From contig JAJZPE010000012.1 of NCBI GenBank assembly GCA_021811325.1, forward strand, positions 1 to 36,590: DNA of 36,590 nucleotides, read 5' to 3'. The position numbers and the translations under genes were made by a program. Positions 7,902-17,210 of this stretch are shown piece after piece (position 1 is the first letter of the stretch; each line of letters opens with the position of its first letter). The notes under the pieces were generated by a model. The model searched no databases, had not been told where the DNA came from, and was given only the letters and a program-made list of their open reading frames with translations. The DNA is from Bacillota bacterium (lineage in GTDB: Bacteria > Bacillota > Sulfobacillia > JAJYWN01 > JAJZPE01).

Positions 7902-8159
7902 TCAATACTTCGGCTGCCGGGGCCGGGCCTCGTTGACGACCAGGTCACGACCGCTCAACTGAGTGCCGTTCATGGCGGCGACGGCCCTCTCGGCATCCTC
8001 GTCGTTGACTTCAATGAACCCGAAGCCACGGGAACGGCCCGTCTCACGATCGGTGATGATCCGGCAGCTCTTCACCTCGGCGTGGGCGGCGAAAGCAGCC
8101 GTCAGCTCCTCCTCGGTCGTGGTCCAGGGCAGGTTACCGACGTACAGGGTCTTGGCCAA
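7902..8159 (-). CDS. small RRM-type RNA-binding protein
   Basis: This 85-residue single RNA-recognition-motif protein has RNP2 LYVGNLPW near the N-terminus and RNP1 RGFGFIEV in the middle, with ALA/GLU-rich helices between. Proteins of this type bind single-stranded RNA. Their targets in bacteria are mostly unknown; they are abundant in cyanobacteria and sporadic in Firmicutes. The start is TTG at 8159, supported by GGGAGGTG 6-7 bases upstream and by the family start MAKTLYVGNL. It follows nadD by 64 bases with no clear promoter, so it may be cotranscribed with nadD. It sits where the HD-domain gene yqeK is often found. Confidence 0.93.
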   Translation of the reverse strand: MAKTLYVGNLPWTTTEEELTAAFAAHAEVKSCRIITDRETGRSRGFGFIEVNDEDAERAVAAMNGTQLSGRDLVVNEARPRQPKY

Positions 8160-8223
8160 TGTCTCACCTCCCTCACCGCGCCCGTCCGGCCTCTTGTCGT
8201 TCTATGCCTCGGGCCTTTCCGGG

Positions 8224-8853
8224 CTAGTCTTGGTACAGGCCGGTCCTCCAGATGTACTCCCCTACCGCGTCCGGCACTAGATACCTGATCGAACGGCGTT
8301 CCTTGACCCGTTTCCTGATCTCGCTGGAAGAGATGGATACCTCCGGGATGGCCAGGCGATGGACGACCCCACCGGAGCCGGCCATCGTGGCCACCATCCG
8401 GTCGAGGGCAACGGCATCGTAGCCTGGCCGCGTTACCGCCACAAGCTCGCAGTGGTTGAAGATCTCAAAGGGGTCCTTCCAGGACAGGATCTCGAGGACG
8501 GCGTCGGCCCCGGTGATGAAGTAGAGCTTCGTCTCCGGGCCAAATTCCCGCCTCAAGGAACGAACGGTGTCAACGGTGTAGGAAGCGCCGGGACGGTCAG
8601 TCTCGATGGTGCTGACCTCGAAGCCGGGGTTGCTGGAGATAGCCAGCCTGACCATGGCCAGACGGCGCGCCGCCGGGCTGACCCGCCGCCCGGTCTTGTG
8701 GGGCGGGGTGCCGGCCGGGATGAACAACACACGGTGAAGGTGAAATCCGTCACGAACCGATTCAGCAGCGATGAGATGTGCGAGATGGATTGGGTCAAAA
8801 GTCCCGCCCATCACCCCAATACGGCTAGCCTGGGCGGGTTCCCTCAACGCCAA
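8224..8853 (-). CDS. nadD: nicotinate-nucleotide adenylyltransferase
   Basis: NadD makes nicotinate adenine dinucleotide from nicotinate mononucleotide and ATP, the penultimate step of NAD synthesis. The 209 residues carry the nucleotidyltransferase motif GGTFDPIHLAHL, the substrate segment FIPAGTPPHK, YFITGADAVLEIL and the C-terminal ISSSEIRKRV. The start is uncertain. TTG at 8853 with a GGGAG-like site about ten bases upstream is used, placing the GGTFDP motif 15 residues in. No better start lies closer to the motif. A possible promoter (TTGGCA, 18 bases, TAGTAT) lies in the gap after obgE around 8880-8915. Confidence 0.93.
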   Translation of the reverse strand: MALREPAQASRIGVMGGTFDPIHLAHLIAAESVRDGFHLHRVLFIPAGTPPHKTGRRVSPAARRLAMVRLAISSNPGFEVSTIETDRPGASYTVDTVRSLRREFGPETKLYFITGADAVLEILSWKDPFEIFNHCELVAVTRPGYDAVALDRMVATMAGSGGVVHRLAIPEVSISSSEIRKRVKERRSIRYLVPDAVGEYIWRTGLYQD

Positions 8854-9011
8854 TTATGACCACTCCCGTCATTCACTACTATACTACGCCGATGGCGATA
8901 TTCCTGCCAAAACCGGGGTCGGACACCGGAAATCCGCCCGTGGACCGGGGTTTCTCTGGCTTATGTGAACTTCCCCCAGTCCCTCACGTGGCCCTCCCCG
9001 GCTTCGGGCTC

Positions 9012-10304
<1,293 letters not shown>

Positions 10305-10352
10305 TCACCACCCGCCCCGCCGGCCGATTGGTCGCACCCGCCGGCTCGGACT

Positions 10353-11111
10353 TTATCTATTCTCTCGCCGCCGAGCGACAATATCATCGAAGGCCCGGGG
10401 CCCGCCGGCCACGGGCCAGGTGACGGTCCACCGGCCGGGGGCCTGCCGGCGCGCCCCAGTGGCCGCCAGGGCGTCGGCGAGCCAGGTGTCGGCCCCGCCG
10501 GAGGTCTCGATGGTCAGGCGGTAGGTCCGCCCGTCGCCCCCCAGGCTCAGGCTGAGCCGGGCCCCCGAACGCGGGGAGGTCTCGATGAGCCGGTCGAGAA
10601 CGGTCTCGAGCGCGGGCTCGACGGTGGCGGCAACCTCCTCAGCCGTGGCCAGTCCCGGGTCGACCGTGGTGGTCAGTTGGATGCCCCGCGTCTTCGCCTG
10701 TTCCTCCTTGGCCAGGAAGAAAGCGACCAGGGAGGGGTCGGCCGCCCGGATGAAGCGGCCTTCCTCTTCCATGTCGCGCAGCACCCGGTCGATGTAGGCC
10801 GCGGCCCGTTCGACGTTGCCGAGCTGCAGCCAGCCCGAGATGACCTGCAGGTGGTTCAGGAAGGCGTGCCGGCGGCCGCGCAGCAGGGAGACGGCCCGGC
10901 GCTCGAGGTCACGCCGGGTCTCGTTGGCCTTGGCCTCGCTGGTGGCGCCCGTCTCGCGGCGATGGGCGGCCGGCGACGGCCCGCCGGTCGGGCCGCGACG
11001 TCCGGCCACGGTGACGCCGATGGCGAAGCCGATGAGGGCGCCCAGGGCCACGAGGCCCAGGATGACGAAGAACGGGTTGGTCCAACCGGTGGGAGCAGCG
11101 CTGGGGTTCAT
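10353..11111 (-). CDS. Spo0B-like membrane-anchored sensor-kinase/phosphotransferase domain protein
   Basis: In Bacillus, Spo0B relays phosphate from Spo0F to Spo0A in sporulation. This 252-residue protein has a membrane helix near the N-terminus (FFVILGLVALGALIGFAIGVTVAG), then the SpoOB-type alpha-helical domain. The segment RRHAFLNHLQVISGWLQLG contains a conserved His followed by the LNHLQV pattern, which is also found in CitA/DcuS-type kinases. The C-terminal part is a degenerate ATPase-like domain without clear nucleotide-binding boxes. Its place between rpmA and obgE is the spo0B position. Unlike B. subtilis Spo0B it is membrane anchored. The start ATG at 11111 has a poor ribosome-binding site; longer frames run into the rpmA terminator. 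Confidence 0.75.
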   Translation of the reverse strand: MNPSAAPTGWTNPFFVILGLVALGALIGFAIGVTVAGRRGPTGGPSPAAHRRETGATSEAKANETRRDLERRAVSLLRGRRHAFLNHLQVISGWLQLGNVERAAAYIDRVLRDMEEEGRFIRAADPSLVAFFLAKEEQAKTRGIQLTTTVDPGLATAEEVAATVEPALETVLDRLIETSPRSGARLSLSLGGDGRTYRLTIETSGGADTWLADALAATGARRQAPGRWTVTWPVAGGPRAFDDIVARRRENR

Positions 11112-11297
11112 AGCTTGTCGAAGTCTCCCGCATCCACAGGGTGATCCGTCAAGAGAGGGTGATCCCGTCACGGTGGTCCCGTTGCTTTTCGCGGGGGAAG
11201 CCTTTCTCTGCCCAGGTGGTTTTTTCCTTGTGCCGGGGGGCCGGTCCGGCGGGGTCCGTGAAGAGGCAGCGACGGCGGCCTCGACGGAGGAATGACG
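11112..11297 (-). other. intergenic region between the rpmA terminator and spo0B-like gene
   Basis: This probably carries the promoter of the spo0B-like/obgE operon, but I see only isolated partial boxes (a TTGACG with no matching -10). No gene or repeat is supported. Confidence 0.4.
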
Positions 11298-11330
11298 GAA
11301 AAAGCCCGGGGAGTCTCGCTCCCCGGGCTT
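11298..11330 (-). terminator. intrinsic terminator after rpmA
   Basis: AGCCCGGGGAG and CTCCCCGGGCT form an 11-bp stem with a 5-base loop, followed by TTTTTCC on the minus strand. It closes the rplU-prp-rpmA operon. Confidence 0.92.
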
Positions 11331-11406
11331 CAGGCTGCCCTGATAGGTCTCCCCGGCGCCGTGCCCGGCCCCGGAGAGGTCACGCCCGCGCCCACGGGCG
11401 CGTTCG

Positions 11407-11691
11407 TCACCGGCCGATGGGAACGACCGAGACGAGCTTGCGGCCGCCGCGGCGGTCGAAGTCGACCGTGCCGTCGACGAGGGCGAAGAGCGTGTCGTCG
11501 CGGCCGACGCCGACGTTCCGGCCGGCGTGAAACCGCGAACCACGCTGGCGGATGATGATGCTGCCGGCGCTGACGGTCTGTCCGTCGTGACTCTTGACGC
11601 CGAGCCGCTGAGCCGTGCTGTCGCGACCGTTACGTGAGCTGCCGACGCCCTTCTTGTGGGCGAAGAGCTGCAGGTTGATGCGCTCGATCAT
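11407..11691 (-). CDS. rpmA: 50S ribosomal protein L27 with cleavable N-terminus
   Basis: L27 sits near the peptidyl-transferase centre of the 50S subunit. The 94-residue protein starts [15 protein letters not shown]. Firmicutes L27 is made with a short N-terminal extension that Prp removes after the LQxF motif, leaving AHKKG as the functional N-terminus. That motif is intact here (LQLF, then AHKKG), and Prp is encoded just upstream. The rest ([42 protein letters not shown]) is canonical. The start at 11691 has GGAGG eight bases upstream; a start five codons further upstream lacks one. It has its own promoter (11781-11809). Confidence 0.97.
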   Translation of the reverse strand: MIERINLQLFAHKKGVGSSRNGRDSTAQRLGVKSHDGQTVSAGSIIIRQRGSRFHAGRNVGVGRDDTLFALVDGTVDFDRRGGRKLVSVVPIGR

Positions 11692-11780
11692 GGTCCGCAC
11701 CTCCAAACGAGAAGTGCCGCTTGAGCGGCTTCAATCTCAATAGGCTGGCCGTCTGCGGCAAAAACGAAGTCAACACCTTG

Positions 11781-11809
11781 ATTATAAACCTAACCTTGCT
11801 GGTCGACAA
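11781..11809 (-). promoter_or_regulatory. internal sigma-A promoter for rpmA
   Basis: TTGTCG (11809-11804), a 17-base spacer and TATAAT (11786-11781). The -35 box lies inside the 3' end of prp. A GCCGC/GCGGC hairpin (11729-11716) follows in the 5' leader. This would allow L27 to be made independently of L21 and Prp. Confidence 0.7.
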
Positions 11810-12125
11810 CGGTCATATTCCTGGGATACTCGCGGGCGATGTCTTTGAGGGCGATGACCATCGTTTCCAGGATAGCCTGGGCCTGCTGCCGCTGGTCGAC
11901 CGTCAATGACCGGTTCGATAGGCGTTGCAGGCTGAGCCACCCGTCCCTGATGGTGGTCACGGGCGACAGCCCGACGACCCTCTCGAGGCCCATCACGGCT
12001 CCCTGGCTGAGGGCCGAGACGGCGGCGCAGACGATGTCCCGCCCCTTCTCGGCGTAGTCAGAGTGGCCTTCGATGTCGAAGGCCCCGATGTGTCCTTCCC
12101 GCCGAGCAACCTGGACGGTGATCAC
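11790..12125 (-). CDS. prp: ribosomal-processing cysteine protease Prp
   Basis: Prp cleaves the N-terminal extension of L27, which is essential where that extension exists. The 111-residue protein shows the catalytic pair in EGHSDYAEKGRDIVCAAVSAL, quoted here in part: His in GHSDYA and Cys in DIVCAAVS. The GTG at 12125 begins 7 bases after the rplU stop, so translation is probably coupled; the nearest ribosome-binding sequence is a weak GAAGAG. Gene order rplU-prp-rpmA is universal in Firmicutes. Confidence 0.95.
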   Translation of the reverse strand: MITVQVARREGHIGAFDIEGHSDYAEKGRDIVCAAVSALSQGAVMGLERVVGLSPVTTIRDGWLSLQRLSNRSLTVDQRQQAQAILETMVIALKDIAREYPRNMTVVDQQG

Positions 12126-12132
12126 TGATCAA

Positions 12133-12669
12133 TCACTCTTCGCTGGCTTCGGCTCCCTTGGGCGCCTTGGCCGTGGCTTTCGTGGTCCGCTTCTTCTTCT
12201 CGGCCGGCTCCTTGGCCTTGGCGACCGGCTCCTTGGCCTTGGCGACCGGCTCCTTGGCCTTGGCGGCGGGCTCCTTGGCCTTGGCGGCGGGCTCCTTGGC
12301 CCCCTCGGCCGCGGGCTCAGCCGCTTCCTTGCGGGGCTTGCGCGAAGGCGCTACGCCGAGCTCGATCTTCTCGATCTTGAGCTCCGTGTATGGCTGCCGG
12401 TGCCCGTAACGACGCCGGTAGTTGACTTTCGACTTGTACTTGAAGACCAGGATCTTGTCGGCCTTGCCATGCTCCAAGACCCTGGCGACGACCCGGGCGT
12501 CGGGGATGGTCGGCGTCCCGAAGATGGTCTCACCGTCGTCCTTCGAAACCGCCAGGACCTGGTCCAGGACGACCTCCGAATTGACCTCGGCCTCGAGCTT
12601 CTCGATCTTGACCTGCTCGCCCTCGGCCACGCGGTACTGCTTCCCACCGGTCTTGACGATCGCGTACAT
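12133..12669 (-). CDS. rplU: 50S ribosomal protein L21 with a long repetitive C-terminal tail
   Basis: L21 binds 23S rRNA in the large subunit. Residues 1-105 are a normal L21 ([52 protein letters not shown]). L21 is usually about 100-105 residues. Here some 73 more follow, made of Lys/Ala/Glu/Pro, with five near-identical 7-residue units of the type KEPAAKA at residues 125-159, and ending [15 protein letters not shown]. Such a tail should be disordered and basic, resembling histone H1-like tails. The start at 12669 has AGGGGG upstream. A promoter lies at 12810-12839, with a structured leader between. Confidence 0.95.
   Translation of the reverse strand: MYAIVKTGGKQYRVAEGEQVKIEKLEAEVNSEVVLDQVLAVSKDDGETIFGTPTIPDARVVARVLEHGKADKILVFKYKSKVNYRRRYGHRQPYTELKIEKIELGVAPSRKPRKEAAEPAAEGAKEPAAKAKEPAAKAKEPVAKAKEPVAKAKEPAEKKKRTTKATAKAPKGAEASEE
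12193..12297 (-). repeat. 21-base tandem repeat in the rplU tail
   Basis: Five consecutive 21-base units encode [28 protein letters not shown] and KEPAEKK. The first four are nearly identical at the DNA level, suggesting recent slippage-driven expansion. Copy number may vary between strains or be misassembled from short reads. Confidence 0.9.
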
Positions 12670-12804
12670 GGAAAAACCCCCTGCTCTTAGACTCGCCGAA
12701 GGACGGGTACGGCGCGCGGGCGGCCCGCGAGACCGTTTTCACTGACCCACTTCGTGCGGTTTCGCCGGCTCATTGGGGAATTCTTACACAAAGCCGGTTA
12801 CAGA
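12670..12804 (-). promoter_or_regulatory. structured 5' leader of rplU, candidate L21 autoregulatory leader
   Basis: Between the promoter and rplU the minus strand shows a CCGGCT/AGCCGG helix, an adjacent hairpin ACCGCAC-GAA-GTGGGT, and a GCGGGC/GCCCGC hairpin. L21 leaders that bind the protein and repress the operon are known in Firmicutes. The match here is by position and fold only. Confidence 0.5.
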
Positions 12805-12809
12805 CTTTT

Positions 12810-12839
12810 ATTTTAGCACGAAAGACGAGGTTGCGTCAA
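12810..12839 (-). promoter_or_regulatory. sigma-A promoter for rplU-prp-rpmA
   Basis: TTGACG (12839-12834), an 18-base spacer and TAAAAT (12815-12810), in the short gap after the rng stop at 12853. Confidence 0.82.
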
Positions 12840-12852
12840 CAAAACCGCCGTC

Positions 12853-14547
12853 CTAAACGACGCGCCCTTTGGCGTAGGTCCGGTAGACCTTGGTGATCTC
12901 GACCTTGACTCTCTCGCCGACGCGCTTGCCGGCCCCTTCCACGTCGATGACGTAGCCATCGAGGCGGGCGATGCCGTCCCACAGGTTCGAGACGTGCGGC
13001 TCCTCGATCTTGACCTCGACCGTCTGGCCCTGGCGTACCGGCAAGGCTTTTGTCTCGACCTCTTCGCGGGTCCCGAGGCCGCGGATCTTCATCTCCTCGG
13101 GATGACAATCGGCCGAGCCCTTGACGTAGACCGACTTGCCCGTGTTCCGCTCGAGCTCCTTGAGGTTGACTCCGCCGGCCCCGATGAGCAGCGCGGCCAC
13201 CGACGGGTGGACCTCCACCAGGATGGCCTCGTTGTCCGTGTGCCGCAGGATTTCGCGGATCTCCCGCCGGACCTTGGCGGCCATCGTCTCCTCGGAGAGG
13301 ATCTTACCCTTGCCCTCGCAGTAGGGGCAGAGCTTCTGGAGGACGTCGTCGAGCCCGTGGGTGACCTTCTTGCGGGTCATCTCGACCAGCCCGAGCTGGG
13401 TGATGCCGAGGACGTTGGTCTTCGTCCGGTCGGCCTTGAGGGCCTCGTGCAGCGCGGCCAGGACCTTCTGCCGGTGCTCGGCGACCTCCATGTCGATGAA
13501 GTCGACGATGATTATCCCGCCGATGTCCCTCAGCCGGAGCTGGCGGGCGATTTCCCGGGCGGCCTCGAGGTTGGTCCGCAGGACGGTGTCGGCCAGGTTG
13601 GTGCTGCCGACGTACTTGCCGGTGTTGACGTCGATGACCGTCAGGGCCTCGGCCTGGTCGAGGACCAGATAGCCGCCGCTCCTGAGCCAGACCCGCTTCC
13701 GCAGAGCCTTCTCGATCTCCGTTTCGATCCCGTAGAGCTCGAAGAGGGAGCGGTCGTGGCTGTCAAACAGGGTCACCCGGTCCTTGAGGTCCGGGGAGAT
13801 GTCCTCAAGCAGGTCGAGGATGCGCTCGTGCTCGTGCTGGGAGTCGACCACCAGTCGCTCGGCGTCCGGCCCGAGGACGTCGCGAACGACCCGGAAGACC
13901 AGCCCCAGGTCGCGGTGGAGAAGGGCCGGGGCGGTGGTCGTCCGCGCCCGGTTCAGGATCTTGTTCCACAGGCGGGCCAGGAATTTGACGTCGGCCGCCA
14001 GGTCTTGCTCCTCATGGCCCTCGGCGACGGTCCGGACGATGACGCCCATGCCCGCCGGCTTTATCCTCTCGGCCATGGCCCGCAGGCGCGACCGCTCCTC
14101 CTCGTCGACGATGCGGCGGGAGATGCCGGTGTAGTCGACGGTCGGCATGAGGACCAGGTAGCGGCCGGGGAGGGTGATGTGGCTGGAGACCCGCGCCCCC
14201 TTGGTCCCGATGGGCTCCTTGGTCACCTGCAGGACGAGTTCCTGTCCGACCTTGAGGAGGTCCTTGATGGACGCCCCCTTGGGGGCCTCCACCTCGGCTT
14301 CGTCCTCGTCGCCCTCGCGGGACGGGATGGCGTCGGCGACGTAGAGGAAGGCATTGCGGTCGAGTCCGATGTCGACGAAGGCCGCCTCCATCCCCGGCAG
14401 GACGTTGTCGACTTGCCCCTTGTAGATGGCTCCGACGACCCGTTGATTGGTCGTCCGCTCGATGTACAGCTCGACGAGGACGCCCTCTTCGAGGACGGCC
14501 ACCCTGGTCTCGTCGTGGTCGACGTTGACCACGATCTCTTTGCGCAT
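12853..14547 (-). CDS. rng: ribonuclease G/E family endoribonuclease
   Basis: RNase E/G enzymes cut single-stranded AU-rich RNA and mature rRNA and mRNA. The 564 residues begin with an S1-containing region (VVGAIYKGQVDNVLPGMEAAFVDIG is the S1 core, here described not aligned). They continue through the 5'-sensor/RNase H-like part and reach the catalytic acidic residues in LTVIDVNTGKYVG and IIIVDFIDM. The zinc-link CPYC follows, and the C-terminal region ends in a TRAM-like segment (WDGIARLDGYVIDVEGAG). The start MRKEIVVNVD at 14547 has GAGGAG about ten bases upstream. A longer frame to 14613 overlaps the upstream gene and lacks support. It follows the DUF2344 gene by 41 bases and is probably in one operon with it. 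Confidence 0.94.
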   Translation of the reverse strand: MRKEIVVNVDHDETRVAVLEEGVLVELYIERTTNQRVVGAIYKGQVDNVLPGMEAAFVDIGLDRNAFLYVADAIPSREGDEDEAEVEAPKGASIKDLLKVGQELVLQVTKEPIGTKGARVSSHITLPGRYLVLMPTVDYTGISRRIVDEEERSRLRAMAERIKPAGMGVIVRTVAEGHEEQDLAADVKFLARLWNKILNRARTTTAPALLHRDLGLVFRVVRDVLGPDAERLVVDSQHEHERILDLLEDISPDLKDRVTLFDSHDRSLFELYGIETEIEKALRKRVWLRSGGYLVLDQAEALTVIDVNTGKYVGSTNLADTVLRTNLEAAREIARQLRLRDIGGIIIVDFIDMEVAEHRQKVLAALHEALKADRTKTNVLGITQLGLVEMTRKKVTHGLDDVLQKLCPYCEGKGKILSEETMAAKVRREIREILRHTDNEAILVEVHPSVAALLIGAGGVNLKELERNTGKSVYVKGSADCHPEEMKIRGLGTREEVETKALPVRQGQTVEVKIEEPHVSNLWDGIARLDGYVIDVEGAGKRVGERVKVEITKVYRTYAKGRVV

Positions 14548-14588
14548 GGTCCGGACACTCCTCACCGGAAAATCTATAGCCAGTGGGA

Positions 14589-15290
14589 CTAGAGGTCCCA
14601 CGCAGCCGTCCACTTCACAGGGTCGGGACCGGCGGCCTTGAACAGGCCCGTCCGTTCGACCCGCCAGTCGTCGGGGTCGAGGCCGAGGGCCGACAGGACG
14701 TCGACCGGGCGGGCCGTGCCCTCCCGGCCGGCGGCCAGGACCATGGTCAGGCGCCCGTCACCCCAGCGCAGTTCGAAGACGAGCGGCCGGAGGTCGACCT
14801 CGCGCTCGCCTTTGTCGGACTTGCGGGTGACCCGGACCTCGCGGGCGCTCATGAAGCGCTCGATGGCTTCGGCGACCGGACGCGAGGCGGCGGCATCACC
14901 ATCAGAGGCGGTGCCGGCAGCGCCCGTCTCGTCCGAAAGCCAGGCCACATAGGTCGCGCCCGACACGCTCGAGGCCGGGCTCTCGGCCTCGGCCGGGACT
15001 TCCTTGGCCCGGGTGACTCGGAAGCCCTCGGGCATGGCCGCGTTGACCCGGCGCGCGAAGTCGTCCGGCTCGACGGGCTCGGTCAGAGTCACCTCGATGA
15101 CCTCCGACCGGCCGGTCTGGCCGACCGGCAGGCTGGCGGCCGGCGCCATCTTCGGGTGGGGGTTGAACCCCTGGGACATGGCCACGGGGAGCCCGGCCCG
15201 GCGCATGGCGCGCTCCCACGTCCGGATAAAGTCCAGGTGGGACACGTAACGGGCGCGGTCGCCCTTGACGAACTCAGCCCTGATGCGCAC
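14589..15290 (-). CDS. TIGR03936/DUF2344 family protein, partner of the radical SAM protein
   Basis: The function is unknown. The family is almost always encoded next to, or fused to, the TIGR03960 radical SAM protein and often RNase G, as here. Conserved features are YVSHLDFIRTWERAMRRAGL and SQGFNPHPKMAPAASLPVG in the first half. The second half is a variable alpha/beta region with an Ala/Glu-rich insert (about residues 100-135). The GTG at 15290 gives the typical N-terminus VRIRAEFVKG and overlaps the upstream gene by 17 bases. A GTG at 15302 is also possible. Confidence 0.88.
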   Translation of the reverse strand: MRIRAEFVKGDRARYVSHLDFIRTWERAMRRAGLPVAMSQGFNPHPKMAPAASLPVGQTGRSEVIEVTLTEPVEPDDFARRVNAAMPEGFRVTRAKEVPAEAESPASSVSGATYVAWLSDETGAAGTASDGDAAASRPVAEAIERFMSAREVRVTRKSDKGEREVDLRPLVFELRWGDGRLTMVLAAGREGTARPVDVLSALGLDPDDWRVERTGLFKAAGPDPVKWTAAWDL

Positions 15291-17202
15291 TGGCCTCGGC
15301 ACCGCCCTTCAGGGAGAGGTCCACGTCAAGGGTCGGGCAGACCTCGCAAAGGGTGCAACCTGCGGTGCGGCAGTCCGGCGTGCTCTCCCCGGCCATCGCC
15401 CGGCGGTGCTCCTCGATTAGGAATTCGCGGGCCACGCCCGAACTGAGGTGGTCCCAGGGGAGGACCTCGTCGTAACTCCGCGGGCGGTTGGCATAGAAGG
15501 TCGGGTCGAGGCCGACCGCGGCGAAGGCGGCCAGCCACTCGTCGAAACGGAAGTGGTCGGACCACGCGTCGAAGTGGCAACCCCGCCGATGGGCTTCGAG
15601 CAGGGCGCGGCCGAGTCGCCGGTCGCCCCGGGCGAAGACCCCCTCGATGAAGCTCAGGTTGGCGTCGTGCCAGTTGAACTCGGCCAGCCGCCGCGGCAGG
15701 CGGTGGCGCAAGAGGTCCTGTTTTCGTCTCAGACCGTCCAGCGGCGTCTGAGGTTCCCACTGGAACGGGGTATGGGCCTTGGGGACGAACGAAGAGGTGC
15801 TCACGGTCAGGCGGAGGGCCCGCCGGTTGCCGCGCGGGCCGCGGTGGTGCCCGACCTCGTCATAGACCCGGGATATCTTCTGGGCCAGGTCGACAAGGCC
15901 GAGGAGGTCCTCGTCGGTCTCGGTCGGCAGGCCGATCATGAAATACAGCTTGATAGCGTTCCACCCGGAGCTGAAGGCCGCCCGGGCCGTCCGCAGGAGG
16001 TCCTCTTCGGTGACGTTCTTGTTGATGACGTCGCGGAGCCGTTGCGTCCCGGCCTCGGGAGCGAAGGTCAGGCCGGTCTTGCGGACCTTCTGGACCTCCT
16101 CGGCCAAGGCCACGTCGAAGGAGTCGACCCGCAGGGACGGCAGGGAGACGCCGACCCCGGCCGGCCCATGCTTCTCGATCAGGTCGCGCAGCGTCTGGGC
16201 GATGGTGCTGTAGTCGCCACTGCTGAGCGAAGTCAGAGAGATCTCGTTATATCCGGTCTTTCGGACAAGCTCTGCGGCCAGCCCTTTCACTTTCTCCGGC
16301 GAGCGCTCGCGGACAGGCCGGTAGATCACCCCGGCCTGACAGAAACGGCACCCCCGGGTGCATCCGCGGAAGACCTCGACCATGATCCGGTCGTGGACGA
16401 TGTCCAGGAACGGCACGATGGGGTCGGTCGGGTAGTCCAGCTCATCCAGGTCGCGGACGACGCGTTTGGCGACGACCGCGGGCACCCCGGGACGGTTCGG
16501 GCGGATGCTCTCGAGGCGCCCATCGGACCGGTAAGTGACGTCGTAGAACGAAGGGACGTAGACGCCGGGGATGGACGCCGCCCGGACGAGGAAGCCTTCG
16601 CGGCCCTCGCCGGCCTTCCCTGCCGCCCGCCTGGCCCGCCGGCCCCCGTCGCGTCTCGACCCCCGCCACTCCAGGTAGGCCTGGACGAGGTCGTGGACGG
16701 CCTCCTCGCCCTCACCGAGGACGACCAGGTCGAAGAAGTCGGCCACCGGCTCGGGGTTGAAGGCGCACGGGCCGCCGGCGACGAGGAACGGGTCGTCCGG
16801 CCCGCGCTCGGCCGCCAGGAGCGGGATGCCCGCCAGGTCCAGCAGGTTGAGGATGTTGGTGAAGCTCATCTCGTACTGGAGGGTCACGCCGACAAGGTCG
16901 AAGTCGCGGACCGGCGCCCGCGACTCCAGGGCGAAGAGCGGCCGCCCGGCCTGGCGCATCGCCGCCTCCATGTCCACCCACGGGGAGAAGACCCGCTCCG
17001 CCGCGGTGTCCGGCCGTTTGTTCAGTTCGTGGTAGAGGAGGCGCAGGCCGAGGTGGGACATGCCGACCTCGTAGACGTCGGGGAAAGCCAAGGCGAAAAG
17101 GACCTCGACCGCGTCGTGGTCCTTCCTGACTTCGTTCCACTCACCGCCGGTGTACCGGGCCGGTTTGGTCACCTTGCTGAGGAGCCGTTCGAATGACACC
17201 AT
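15274..17202 (-). CDS. TIGR03960-type B12-binding-domain radical SAM protein
   Basis: This 642-residue protein has an N-terminal cobalamin-binding-like fold (ALAFPDVYEVGMSHLGLRLL, VGVTLQYEMSFTNIL, DLVVLGEGEEAVHDL). The radical SAM core follows with the cluster motif CTRGCRFC and the downstream SLSSGDYSTI, LTFAPEAGTQRLRDVI, and GLPTETDEDL. A C-terminal Cys-rich tail carries CRTAGCTLCEVC. The reaction is not known. The family is widespread in Firmicutes, always with DUF2344. The ATG at 17202 has no ribosome-binding site and lies only nine bases after a TATAAT, so the message may be leaderless. Confidence 0.93.
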   Translation of the reverse strand: MVSFERLLSKVTKPARYTGGEWNEVRKDHDAVEVLFALAFPDVYEVGMSHLGLRLLYHELNKRPDTAAERVFSPWVDMEAAMRQAGRPLFALESRAPVRDFDLVGVTLQYEMSFTNILNLLDLAGIPLLAAERGPDDPFLVAGGPCAFNPEPVADFFDLVVLGEGEEAVHDLVQAYLEWRGSRRDGGRRARRAAGKAGEGREGFLVRAASIPGVYVPSFYDVTYRSDGRLESIRPNRPGVPAVVAKRVVRDLDELDYPTDPIVPFLDIVHDRIMVEVFRGCTRGCRFCQAGVIYRPVRERSPEKVKGLAAELVRKTGYNEISLTSLSSGDYSTIAQTLRDLIEKHGPAGVGVSLPSLRVDSFDVALAEEVQKVRKTGLTFAPEAGTQRLRDVINKNVTEEDLLRTARAAFSSGWNAIKLYFMIGLPTETDEDLLGLVDLAQKISRVYDEVGHHRGPRGNRRALRLTVSTSSFVPKAHTPFQWEPQTPLDGLRRKQDLLRHRLPRRLAEFNWHDANLSFIEGVFARGDRRLGRALLEAHRRGCHFDAWSDHFRFDEWLAAFAAVGLDPTFYANRPRSYDEVLPWDHLSSGVAREFLIEEHRRAMAGESTPDCRTAGCTLCEVCPTLDVDLSLKGGAEASAHQG

Positions 17203-17210
17203 ATAGGTCT

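Noticed and set aside
10353-11543. Spo0B-like start at 11543
   Set aside because: This would read through the rpmA terminator and into rpmA; composition of that part is unlike protein.
12994-14592. 532-codon plus-strand frame opposite rng
   Set aside because: Antisense shadow rich in D, G, L, V; no motif, and rng is certain.
15448-17196. 582-codon plus-strand frame opposite the radical SAM gene
   Set aside because: Shadow of a well-defined gene on the other strand.
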